The notes beneath the pieces were generated by a model. It made no database searches. It was given only the letters and a program-made list of their open reading frames with translations, and was not told the origin of the DNA. 64,000 nt of DNA from NCBI RefSeq assembly GCF_024172085.1, contig NZ_JAMZDZ010000001.1:6696001-6760000 (forward strand), read 5' to 3'. Below are positions 1-7,437 of the stretch, piece after piece. Positions within the stretch are counted from its first letter, which is position 1. Each line of letters starts with the position of its first letter. The DNA comes from Hamadaea flava (GTDB taxonomy: Bacteria > Actinomycetota > Actinomycetes > Mycobacteriales > Micromonosporaceae). The position numbers were made by a program, and so were the translations under genes.

Positions 1-134
1 GGCGGGGGCGGCAGCTCGCCGGCGACCATGAGCTGGAGCAGCTCCAGCCCGGTCAGTTCGGCCGGAGCCTGGGCGTATACACCGGGGTCGTCCCACTCGA
101 ACGTTCGCGTGCGCTGCTGCTGGGTCTGCGTCAT
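1..134 (-). CDS. PaaI-type hotdog thioesterase, N-terminus only
   Basis: Only the first 44 codons are in the window; the rest lies beyond base 1. The start is the ATG at 134-132. The peptide begins MTQTQQQRTRTFEWDDP and continues with GLELLQLMVAGELPPPP. An RTRTFEWDDP opening followed by GLE(L/F)L...GELPPPP is typical of actinobacterial PaaI-family thioesterases, which hydrolyse acyl-CoA thioesters in the cytoplasm. The hotdog fold and its active-site residues are outside the window, so the substrate cannot be judged. It is divergent from the HxlR regulator at 190, with 55 bp between the two starts; a regulator-controlled acyl-CoA function would fit, since the next gene is an acyl-CoA dehydrogenase. 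The family call rests on a short segment. Confidence 0.6.
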   Translation of the reverse strand, partial: MTQTQQQRTRTFEWDDPGVYAQAPAELTGLELLQLMVAGELPPP

Positions 135-189
135 GAACCCAGGCTGCCGACGCTTGCTGAGTCTGTCAAGAAGACTTAGGTTGTCTCAC

Positions 190-672
190 ATGAGGCCGGC
201 GGCGTTGGAATGGTCCGTGGAGAACTGCACGGTCGGGCGCGCCATGGCCGTCCTGGGCGAGCGGTGGACCTTCGTCGTGCTGCGCGAAGTCTTCAACGGC
301 GTACGGCGGTTCGACGACATGCGGAGGCACACCGACATTCCCCGGCAGGTGCTCACCAACCGGCTCGCGACGCTGGTCGAGCAGGGGGTGCTGCGCCGCG
401 AGCCCTACCGCGAGCCGGGCGAGCGGCTGCGCCACGAGTACCGGCTGACCGAGAAGGGCTTCGATCTCTATCCGGTCCTCGTCGCGGTCTGGGAATGGGG
501 CGACCGCTATCTGGCCGACCCCGACGGCTCGCCCGTGACGGTCGCTCATCGCGACTGCGGCGCCACTGTCGGCGTACAACTCGTCTGTTCGGAGGGACAC
601 GTGCTGAAGTCGCCGCGCGAGGCCGCGACGCGCCCGGGACCGGGCGCGCGGCCGTTCGGAGCGCAAGCATGA
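190..672 (+). CDS. HxlR-family winged-helix transcriptional regulator
   Basis: A 160-residue cytoplasmic DNA-binding protein. The conserved HxlR block is present near the N-terminus: ENCTVGRAMAVLGERWT, then LREVFNGVRRFDD and a helix-turn-helix reaching RHEYRLTEKGFDLYPVL. The Cys in ENC is the position that senses electrophiles or thiol stress in several HxlR proteins. I chose ATG 190 because a -10-like TAGGTT (177-182) lies exactly 7 nt upstream, the arrangement of a leaderless actinobacterial transcript, and because HxlR homology begins there; an open frame extends upstream to 28 but has no homology. The stop codon overlaps the start of the acyl-CoA dehydrogenase (ATGA), so the two are translationally coupled. 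It probably controls this pair and perhaps the divergent thioesterase (inference). Confidence 0.85.
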   Translation: MRPAALEWSVENCTVGRAMAVLGERWTFVVLREVFNGVRRFDDMRRHTDIPRQVLTNRLATLVEQGVLRREPYREPGERLRHEYRLTEKGFDLYPVLVAVWEWGDRYLADPDGSPVTVAHRDCGATVGVQLVCSEGHVLKSPREAATRPGPGARPFGAQA

Positions 673-2297
673 CGCATGAGGTCGTCAACCAGGCCCCGCC
701 GCTGATCGGCCACGACGTCGCCGCGGACCCGGCGCTGCTGGAAGCACTGGTACGCGAGGGCGCGGAGTGGCATCGCGGCGACCTGCACGCGCTAGGACGC
801 CTGGCGGGGAGCGAGGAGGCGCAGCGGTGGGCTGACGAGGCCAACCGCTACTCGCCGGTGCTGCGCACCCACGACCGGTACGGGCATCGGATCGACGAGG
901 TGGAGTTCCATCCGTCCTGGCACGAGCTGATGGGTGTGGCGGTCGAGCACGGGCTCGCGGGCGCCCCCTGGGCCGATCCGCGCCCGGGCGCGCACGTCGC
1001 CCGGGCGGCGGACATGCTGGTCTGGGGCACTGTCGAGCAGGGGCACATCTGCCCGATCTCGATGACGTACGCCGTGATCCCGGCACTGCGGGCGCAACCT
1101 GACCTCGCCGCGGTCTACGAGCCGCTGCTGACCTCGCGGGTCTACGACCCGGGTCTGCGTGCGCCCCTCGGGAAGGCCGGGCTGCTCGCGGGCATGGGGA
1201 TGACCGAGAAGCAGGGCGGCTCCGACGTCCGCGCCAACTCCACGGTCGCCGTCCCGGAGACCGACGGGACGTGGCGGCTCACGGGCCACAAGTGGTTCAC
1301 CAGCGCGCCGATGAACGACCTGTTCCTGGTGCTGGCCCAGGCCCCGGGCGGGCTGTCGTGCTTCCTCGTGCCGCGAGTGCTGCCCGACGGGTCCCGCAAT
1401 ACGTTCCGCATCCAGCGGCTGAAGGACAAGCTCGGCAACCGCAGCAACGCGAGCAGCGAGCCGGAGTTCGACGGCACCGTCGCGTGGCTCGTCGGGCCGG
1501 AGGGCCGGGGCGTGCGCACCATCATCGAGATGGTCACGATGACCCGGCTGGACTGCGGACTCGGCTCCGCCGCCGGGATGCGTGCCGCCCTGATGCAGGC
1601 GGTGCACCACACCCGGCACCGGTCGGCGTTCGGCGGGCTGCTGATCGACAAGCCGCTGATGCGTACGGTGCTGGCCGATCTGGCGCTGGAATCCGAAGCG
1701 GCCACCTGTCTCATGATGCGCGTCGCGGGCGCGGTCGATCGTGCGTCGCACGGCGACTCCGGCGAGGCGGACTTCCAGCGGATCGCCACGGCGCTGGCCA
1801 AGTACTGGATCTGCAAGCGGCAGCCGATGATGGTCGCCGAGGCGCTGGAATGCCTGGGCGGCAACGGATACGTCGAGGAATCGGGGATGCCCCGGCTCTA
1901 CCGGGAGGCTCCGCTCAACGGGATCTGGGAGGGCTCGGGCAACGTCACCGCACTCGACGTCCTGCGGGCATCGCGTACCTCGCCGTCGACTGTGGACGCG
2001 TTGGCCGCTGAGATCGCACCGGCGCTGGGCGCCTCGTCCTATCTGGACGTCGCCTGGGCCTCGGTGGCGAAGCTGCTGACCTCGCCGGACGAGGCGTCGG
2101 CCCGCCAGCTCGCCGAACGCGCCGCCCTTGTCCTGCAAGGAGCCCTGCTCGTCCGGTACGCCCCGGCCGCGGTCGCGGACGCCTTCTGCGCCGCGCGCCT
2201 CGGCGGCGAAGGCGGCCTGGCGTTCGGCACCCTGCCCGCCGGCGTGGACATCGACGGCATCCTCGCTCGCGTTCCTCCGCTCTCGCCGGTGGCGTGA
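669..2297 (+). CDS. aidB: AidB-like acyl-CoA dehydrogenase family protein
   Basis: A 542-residue flavoprotein of the acyl-CoA dehydrogenase superfamily, AidB branch. The FAD/substrate motif GMGMTEKQGGSDVRAN lies near residue 180, followed by the beta domain (WRLTGHKWFTSAPMNDLFL) and the C-terminal helical domain with LGGNGYVEESGMPRLYREAPLNG read in segments and IWEGSGNV. AidB proteins belong to the adaptive response to alkylation damage in E. coli and bind both FAD and DNA; many actinobacterial members are of unknown substrate and may simply oxidise isovaleryl-like CoA esters. ATG 669 overlaps the stop of the HxlR gene, which fixes the start. Length fits the family. No signal peptide or membrane segment. 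The call to the AidB branch is firm; the physiological role is not. Confidence 0.85.
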   Translation: MTHEVVNQAPPLIGHDVAADPALLEALVREGAEWHRGDLHALGRLAGSEEAQRWADEANRYSPVLRTHDRYGHRIDEVEFHPSWHELMGVAVEHGLAGAPWADPRPGAHVARAADMLVWGTVEQGHICPISMTYAVIPALRAQPDLAAVYEPLLTSRVYDPGLRAPLGKAGLLAGMGMTEKQGGSDVRANSTVAVPETDGTWRLTGHKWFTSAPMNDLFLVLAQAPGGLSCFLVPRVLPDGSRNTFRIQRLKDKLGNRSNASSEPEFDGTVAWLVGPEGRGVRTIIEMVTMTRLDCGLGSAAGMRAALMQAVHHTRHRSAFGGLLIDKPLMRTVLADLALESEAATCLMMRVAGAVDRASHGDSGEADFQRIATALAKYWICKRQPMMVAEALECLGGNGYVEESGMPRLYREAPLNGIWEGSGNVTALDVLRASRTSPSTVDALAAEIAPALGASSYLDVAWASVAKLLTSPDEASARQLAERAALVLQGALLVRYAPAAVADAFCAARLGGEGGLAFGTLPAGVDIDGILARVPPLSPVA

Positions 2298-2391
2298 TCA
2301 TCGCGCGCTTCACCGATGGCGTGATCGTTGCGTCAGCCATGCGGTTTCGCGGGGCGATTCGTCCGGTCAAACAACCTCTATGAGGCGACGA
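2298..2391. repeat. Short intergenic stretch with GATC-containing direct repeats
   Basis: Between convergent genes. GGCGTGATCATCGCG (from 2291) and GGCGTGATCGTTGCG (from 2320) are near-direct repeats, and ACGATCATGG and CGATCATGG follow at about 2388 and 2425. The motif resembles the GATCATGA hairpins at 23607 and 63625 and the GATCGTCGGC palindrome at 51030. No gene or T-rich terminator is visible. Confidence 0.4.
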
Positions 2392-3537
2392 TCATGGGTG
2401 GGCTACCGCCTCGGAAACGCGGCGATCATGGTCGGGCTGCGGTCGTAGCACCGCGCCGACGCCGTCGACGAGGTCGAGCGGACTCCCGTCGGTCCCGGCC
2501 GCGGTGACCATGAGCAGGTCGGCGTCGGCGGTGGCGGCCGCCCGGATCAGGGCGTCCTCGGCGAGCACCTGCCGGGCCGACGTCCCGTCGCCGGGCAGGT
2601 CGGCCTGGTCGTGGGCCAGTTGGCCGCTGGCCGGATCGAGCCAGAGCACCGTTCCCGCGAGGCCGATCGGGTCCAGCAGCAGCGTCTCGACCTGACTCAG
2701 GTTGAACGCCGCGAGGACGGGTGCGATGCCGATCACGGCGTCACCGTCGTCGCCTTGAAGCCGGTGCAGTACGCCGTCCGCGTGCTGACGCGCGGTCTGC
2801 GCGACGACCTGGGCCGTCACGGCGTCCAGCGCTGTCGGATCGTCCTCAGGTCCCGGCGCGCCGACGTCGGTCAGCACGGTCTTGCTGCGCCAGCGGGGTG
2901 GCAGTTGGTCGATCAGGAGCCGTCCGGCCTGGCCGTCGCCCGCGACGATGATCACTTCCGGGCCCATCGCGTCGGCGAGCCCGGCGAGCTCCCCGGCCAC
3001 GTCCTGCGCGTGGTCCAGGCGATCACTCCGCCCGCCGGAGACGATCTTCCGGATCGGCTGGATCTCACTGCCCGAGACGTCGATGCTGCTGCTGTCGGCC
3101 GACTCGATGCTCCCACTGGCGGGGTCGACGACCACGCGGAGCCAGCTGATCCGCTGCCCCCGCTGAGCCAGCAGCGGAGCGACGTGGGGCAATACGCCGT
3201 ACTCGGCGCTGTCGGCCGGCGGCGGAGCCGCCATCACCTCGGTGTGCACCAGATCGGGACCAGCCTGCACGCCGGGATCATCGCGGAGGCGCTCTCCGGC
3301 GTTGGCGAACACGGCCAGCCCGTGCTGACCGTTCTCCGGCGCCGTGACGCGTACGGCCTCCTCGACGGCGGCCACCATCGGCTCGGCCGCGCCCTGGCGG
3401 AGCAGCGCCTCCCGGAGCGCGCGCCAGCGCAGCCCGACGTCGGCTCGCCCGCGTTCGGTGCCGAGCGAGTCGTCCAGGTAGACGGTGGCCCACGGCCCCG
3501 GCGTGTCGTACAAGGGCCTCAGGAAGCGGAGATTCAT
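2392..3537 (-). CDS. baeRF family 2 protein (Rv2629-like, eRF1/Vms1-related fold)
   Basis: A 381-residue cytoplasmic protein. It starts MNLRFLRPLYDTPGPWATVY, carries a conserved middle segment WLRVVVDPASG, and ends with the family's GVGAVLR motif. This layout matches the bacterial relatives of archaeo-eukaryotic release factor 1 (baeRF family 2), typified by M. tuberculosis Rv2629. Such proteins have RNase H-like/eRF1 domains and are suspected to act on ribosomes or peptidyl-tRNA, but the family has no settled biochemical function. Start ATG 3537; a TACTCG lies 7 nt upstream and could be the -10 of a leaderless transcript. The last 16 residues after GVGAVLR are unusual and are encoded by DNA that looks like the neighbouring GATCATG intergenic repeats, so the tail may be a recent extension. 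It is the lone gene of its orientation before the phosphatase. Confidence 0.75.
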   Translation of the reverse strand: MNLRFLRPLYDTPGPWATVYLDDSLGTERGRADVGLRWRALREALLRQGAAEPMVAAVEEAVRVTAPENGQHGLAVFANAGERLRDDPGVQAGPDLVHTEVMAAPPPADSAEYGVLPHVAPLLAQRGQRISWLRVVVDPASGSIESADSSSIDVSGSEIQPIRKIVSGGRSDRLDHAQDVAGELAGLADAMGPEVIIVAGDGQAGRLLIDQLPPRWRSKTVLTDVGAPGPEDDPTALDAVTAQVVAQTARQHADGVLHRLQGDDGDAVIGIAPVLAAFNLSQVETLLLDPIGLAGTVLWLDPASGQLAHDQADLPGDGTSARQVLAEDALIRAAATADADLLMVTAAGTDGSPLDLVDGVGAVLRPQPDHDRRVSEAVAHP

Positions 3538-3566
3538 GCCCGGCCGAGTACCCCGCCCCGGCTGGT

Positions 3567-4313
3567 CTATTCGAGCAGTTTCGCCCGAAGTCGCGCGATG
3601 TCGTCCGCGCTCAGCCCAGCCGCGGTGAGCAGCGCCTCGACCGACCCGTATGCCGCGTCCAGCTCACGCAGCGTCAACAGCATCGCCTCGGGTGGCGTCG
3701 AGACGTAATAAGGCACCGGAGGCTTCTCGGCGAACCCCGGCACATGCACGTTCGCCCACGCCACGTAGGCCGGGTCGGCCAGCTCGGTCAGGGCGTACTC
3801 GTGGGCGACGGTCTCCTGGTCGACACCGAGGAGGCGCAAGATCAGGGCGATGACGGTCCCGGTGCGATCCTTGCCGGCGACGCAGTGGACGACCGGCGTC
3901 CCGGAGTCGGCCTGGGCGACCAGCGAGATCACCCCGGCGATGTCGGCCGCGCCGTGCTTGATCAGTTCGGCGTAGCGGTCGGCGAGGAACCGCGCGACGC
4001 CTCGTTCGGCGTCGTAGTCCTCGGTCCGCCAATAGGGATGGTCGAGGTGCCGATGGTGGTACGCGGGCGCGGCCCAGTCCGGTGCGCGGCCGCCCGCACT
4101 GACCTCCTCGTGCCGCCGGAGGTCGATCACGGAGTCGACGCCCAGCTGGGCGAACGCCGTGCGGTCGGCGTCGCAGAGCCGCGACAGGGTGTCCGAGCGA
4201 TACAACGCCTTGGTGCGTACGCGACTGCCGTCGGCGGCGGGCAGCCCGCCCACCTCCCGGAAGTTGAAGACGGCCTGGAAGGGGATGAAACTGCCGGTCG
4301 CCTCGATCGTCAC
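3567..4313 (-). CDS. Tyrosine-protein phosphatase family protein
   Basis: A 248-residue protein of the Y_phosphatase3 family. The P-loop VVHCVAGKDRTGTV (Cys and Arg of CX5R) lies near residue 140, and the N-terminal NFREVGG and YRSDTLSRL blocks are the classic features of this family, which dephosphorylates phosphotyrosine or phosphoinositides (MptpB-like in mycobacteria). GTG 4313 is chosen: TACTCT (4321-4326) lies exactly 7 nt upstream, as in leaderless actinobacterial genes, and homology begins right after it. A longer frame opens at 4436, but its first 41 residues are basic and without homology. Divergent from cimA, sharing about 220 bp. No secretion signal, so a cytoplasmic enzyme or one exported by another route. 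Substrate not predictable. Confidence 0.8.
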   Translation of the reverse strand: MTIEATGSFIPFQAVFNFREVGGLPAADGSRVRTKALYRSDTLSRLCDADRTAFAQLGVDSVIDLRRHEEVSAGGRAPDWAAPAYHHRHLDHPYWRTEDYDAERGVARFLADRYAELIKHGAADIAGVISLVAQADSGTPVVHCVAGKDRTGTVIALILRLLGVDQETVAHEYALTELADPAYVAWANVHVPGFAEKPPVPYYVSTPPEAMLLTLRELDAAYGSVEALLTAAGLSADDIARLRAKLLE

Positions 4314-4531
4314 GTCCCCGAGAGTAGCGGTCCCGGGCGACAATCCCACAAGAGGTTTCGCCCACATGGCGAGACGACGTTTCCACTTCTTGGCGCGTAG
4401 TGGCATAGTCACGCTCGTGACGCAGTTCGCCCTCATTATTGGCGACTAGCGCGCCGGCCAAATACGCAGGCCAGCGCGCAGACCTCCCGCATCCGCGGGG
4501 GGTCGTTTTGTTTTGTGGGAGAGAAGGCGCG

Positions 4532-6103
4532 ATGCAGGTATACGACACGACGCTGCGCGACGGCGCACAGCGTGAGGGCCTCACATACTCGGTCGCCGAC
4601 AAACTGGCGGTGGCCAAGCTGCTGGACGAGTTCGGCGTGGGCTTCATCGAGGGCGGCTGGCCCGGCGCGATGCCCAAGGACGTCGAGTTCTTCCGGCGTG
4701 CGCGCGAGGAGCTGGAGTTCCAGCACGCGATCCTGGTCGCCTTCGGGATGACCCGCAAGGCAGGCGTGCACGTCGAAGACGACGCCCTGATCAAGGGCCT
4801 GATCGACGCCCAGACTCCGGCGGTCGCCCTCGTCGCCAAGTCCGATCTCCGGCATGTGCTGCGGGCGCTGCGTACCACGCCGGAGGAGAACCTCGCGATG
4901 GTGGCCGACAGCGTCGCGTACTTCGTGGCCAACGGCCGCCGCGTCTTCCTCGACTGCGAGCACTTCTTCGACGGCTTCCGGTACGACCCCGACTACACGA
5001 CTTCCGTGGTCAAGGCCGGGCTCGACGCCGGCGCCGAGATCGCGGTCATGTGCGACACCAACGGCGGGATGCTGCCCTCCCAGGTCACCAAGGCCGTCGC
5101 CGAGGTCTGCGCCCGGCTCGGGGTGAGCCCGGACCGGCTCGGCATCCACACCCAGAACGACACCTCTTGCGCCGTGGCCAACACGGTCGCCGCGGTGGAG
5201 GCCGGCGTACGCCACTTCCAGGGCACCGCCAACGGCTACGGCGAGCGGCCCGGCAACGCCGACCTGTTCGCCTGCGTCGCCAACCTCCAGTTGAAGCTGG
5301 GCCTGCCCGTCCTACCGGACGGCTGCCTGGAACAGATGGTGCGCGTCTCGCACGCCATCGCCGAGATCGCCAACATCGCACCCGACACCCACCAGGCGTA
5401 CACGGGCAGCGCGGCTTTCGCTCACAAGGCGGGGCTGCACGCGAGCGCGATCAAGCACGACCCGGCCCTCTACAACCACATAGACCCGGCCGTGGTCGGC
5501 AACGATATGAAGATCCTGGTCACGGAGATGGCCGGCCGGGCCAGCATCGAGCTCAAGAGCAAGGAACTCGGGCTCGATCTGGCCGGGCGGCCGGACGTCG
5601 CGACCAAGGTCACGGAGGAGGTCAAGCAGCGCGAGGCGGCCGGCTGGTCCTATGAGGCCGCCGACGCCAGCTTCGAGCTGCTCGTCCGGGATGCCCTCGG
5701 CGGCGGCCCCGCCCCGTTCACCCTCGAGTCCTACCGGGTCATCGTGGAGCACCGCGAGGACGGCGCCGTCGTCTCCGAGGCCACGGTGAAGGTACGCGTG
5801 AAGGGCGAACGGGTCATCGCCACCGCCGAGGGCAACGGCCCGGTCAACGCCCTGGACGAGGCCCTGCGGCAGGCCCTGACCCGGCACTACGCGTCGCTGG
5901 CGACCCTGGAACTGGCCGATTACAAGGTCCGCATCCTGGAAGGCTCGCACGGCACGGGCGCGATCACCCGCGTCCTCGTGGAGACGGTCGACTCGCGGGG
6001 CGGCGACTGGACCACGGTCGGCGTCCACGAGAACGTCGTCGAGGCGAGCTGGCGGGCGCTCGTCGACGCGCTGACCTTCGGGCTGGTCCGCGTACCGGCT
6101 TGA
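4532..6103 (+). CDS. cimA: (R)-citramalate synthase
   Basis: A 523-residue enzyme that condenses acetyl-CoA with pyruvate to (R)-citramalate, the first step of the threonine-independent route to 2-oxobutyrate and isoleucine. The N-terminal TIM barrel opens with the catalytic YDTTLRDGAQ; the metal-binding region reads GIHTQNDTSCAVAN and is followed by QGTANGYGERPGNAD. The C-terminal LeuA-type allosteric domain (from about residue 380) is present, so feedback inhibition by isoleucine is likely from family knowledge. ATG 4532 follows a GAGAAGG ribosome site; the frame upstream to 4439 lacks homology. The length separates CimA from homocitrate or isopropylmalate synthases. It stands alone: the next start is 120 bp away. 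Confidence 0.9.
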   Translation: MQVYDTTLRDGAQREGLTYSVADKLAVAKLLDEFGVGFIEGGWPGAMPKDVEFFRRAREELEFQHAILVAFGMTRKAGVHVEDDALIKGLIDAQTPAVALVAKSDLRHVLRALRTTPEENLAMVADSVAYFVANGRRVFLDCEHFFDGFRYDPDYTTSVVKAGLDAGAEIAVMCDTNGGMLPSQVTKAVAEVCARLGVSPDRLGIHTQNDTSCAVANTVAAVEAGVRHFQGTANGYGERPGNADLFACVANLQLKLGLPVLPDGCLEQMVRVSHAIAEIANIAPDTHQAYTGSAAFAHKAGLHASAIKHDPALYNHIDPAVVGNDMKILVTEMAGRASIELKSKELGLDLAGRPDVATKVTEEVKQREAAGWSYEAADASFELLVRDALGGGPAPFTLESYRVIVEHREDGAVVSEATVKVRVKGERVIATAEGNGPVNALDEALRQALTRHYASLATLELADYKVRILEGSHGTGAITRVLVETVDSRGGDWTTVGVHENVVEASWRALVDALTFGLVRVPA

Positions 6104-6223
6104 TCCGCGTACCGGCGTGAGCAGTTCGGACTCCGATGGAGCCGAGTGGTGGAGCGAACCGGGGGCGGCGAGCGTCTATCGTGACGTGCAGTCCCCGGTC
6201 CGCCCGGAATCATCGGAGTCGCC

Positions 6224-6637
6224 ATGACGCAGCCACCACCGGAACCGCCGATCCGGCCTGAGTTCCGCGTGCCGCCGATGCGCCCGGTTCAGGCGCCGCC
6301 CGCGCTCGACGATCCGGCCGCCCGCAGGCGCCGGATGCGGCTCGGCATCATCGGCGCGGTCGTCGGCATCGGCATTCCGCTGCTCATCGTGGCCGTGGGC
6401 ATCGTCATCGCGCTGAGCGCCTCGGGCACCGGGTCGGAGCGCTGGATCGGTCTGATGTTCGTGATGGCGGCCGGGCTGGTGCTCGTCGGGCCGGTCCAGA
6501 TCGTCACCGGGATCGTGCTGACGGCGGTGCCGAACACCCGCCCGTTCGGGGTCGGCTTCCTGATCGGCTCGGCCATCGGTGTGATGGTCATGGCAGGCGC
6601 GTGCTTCGGCCCGATGCTGGGCAGCTCGTCGTTCTGA
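6224..6637 (+). CDS. Small proline-rich-headed membrane protein, first gene of the Lgt/Tes-like unit
   Basis: A 137-residue protein I do not recognise. A proline-rich cytoplasmic head (residues 1-30) is followed by a basic stretch RRRRMRLG and three predicted membrane helices: about 38-62 (IIGAVVGIGIPLLIVAVGIV), 75-97 and 105-130. Its TGA overlaps the ATG of the Lgt-like gene (TGATG), so the two are translationally coupled, which ties it to the lipid-related operon. TATCGT at 6177-6182 may be the promoter -10. No catalytic motif is visible. It could be a membrane partner of the Lgt-like protein, or an unrelated envelope protein; the coupling is the only functional clue. Confidence 0.7.
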   Translation: MTQPPPEPPIRPEFRVPPMRPVQAPPALDDPAARRRRMRLGIIGAVVGIGIPLLIVAVGIVIALSASGTGSERWIGLMFVMAAGLVLVGPVQIVTGIVLTAVPNTRPFGVGFLIGSAIGVMVMAGACFGPMLGSSSF

Positions 6638-7437
6638 TGCTGCGGCCGATTCTGTTCCACCTCGGGCCGTTCGGCGTGCCGACCCACGACTTCTTCGTCG
6701 GGCTCGGCGTGACGGCCGCCCTCAGCTGGTTCCTGTGGCAGTTGCGCGGGCGTGACCCGATCGACGAGCGGATCTGGGGCGTCATCGCCGGGGCGCTCGC
6801 GGGCGGGGCGCTGCTGTCCCGCCTCGGCACCTGGGCCCAGCACCTGGCGCCCAGCGCCAACGCCGGCCTGGCCGAGCAGTGGCTCTACGGCAGCCGGAGC
6901 ATCCTGTCCGGACTCGTCGGGGCGTACGCCGGAGCGCTGATCGCCAAGCGGGTCACCAAGCTGAAGGTGAGCACCGGCGACCTGTTCGCCGCCCCGGTCG
7001 CGCTGGCCATGGCGATCGGCCGGATCGGCTGCCTGCTCACCGAACTCCCCGGTACGCCGACCGGCGGATCCTGGGGCGTGACGCTGTCCGCCGCCGAGGC
7101 CGCGGCCATCCCGCGCGCGGTCGCCGGAGTGCCGTTGCATCCGTCGTTCGCGTACGAGATCGTCTTCCAGCTCGCCGCCTTCGTCGTGCTCCTGCGCAGC
7201 CGCGAGCGGTTCGCCCAGCCCGGCGCGCTGTTCGCCGGCTACCTGCTCGCGTACGCCGTCTTCCGGTTCCTCGTGGAGTTCGTCCGCGGCAACGAGGTCG
7301 TCGCGCTGGGCCTGACCCGGCCGCAATGGTTCCTGCTGGCCTGCTCGCCGCTCGCCGTCTGGGCCGCCGTACGCCGAGTCCGCCGCGGCGGCTTCGCCCT
7401 CGCTCCCCGTGCCCTCCAGGATGGAGTCTCAGCATGA
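6637..7437 (+). CDS. Lgt-family (prolipoprotein diacylglyceryl transferase-like) integral membrane protein
   Basis: A 266-residue polytopic membrane protein of the Lgt fold. Matching landmarks are MAIGRIGCLLTE (126-137, equivalent to the Lgt signature GR(I/L)GNFINGE), HPSFAYE (168-174), and the C-terminal FRFLVEFVRGNE (209-220) holding the two conserved arginines. Canonical Lgt moves diacylglycerol from phosphatidylglycerol to the lipobox Cys of prolipoproteins. Here the segment equivalent to E. coli SFHGGLIG reads SILSGLVG (88-95), so the essential His is Leu 90, and the signature Asn is Cys 132. Canonical lipoprotein transfer is therefore doubtful, and a different lipid substrate is more likely (inference). 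ATG 6637 overlaps the upstream stop; the gene overlaps the radical SAM start by 4 bp. No second lgt is in the window, so a housekeeping copy should exist elsewhere. Confidence 0.8.
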   Translation: MLRPILFHLGPFGVPTHDFFVGLGVTAALSWFLWQLRGRDPIDERIWGVIAGALAGGALLSRLGTWAQHLAPSANAGLAEQWLYGSRSILSGLVGAYAGALIAKRVTKLKVSTGDLFAAPVALAMAIGRIGCLLTELPGTPTGGSWGVTLSAAEAAAIPRAVAGVPLHPSFAYEIVFQLAAFVVLLRSRERFAQPGALFAGYLLAYAVFRFLVEFVRGNEVVALGLTRPQWFLLACSPLAVWAAVRRVRRGGFALAPRALQDGVSA

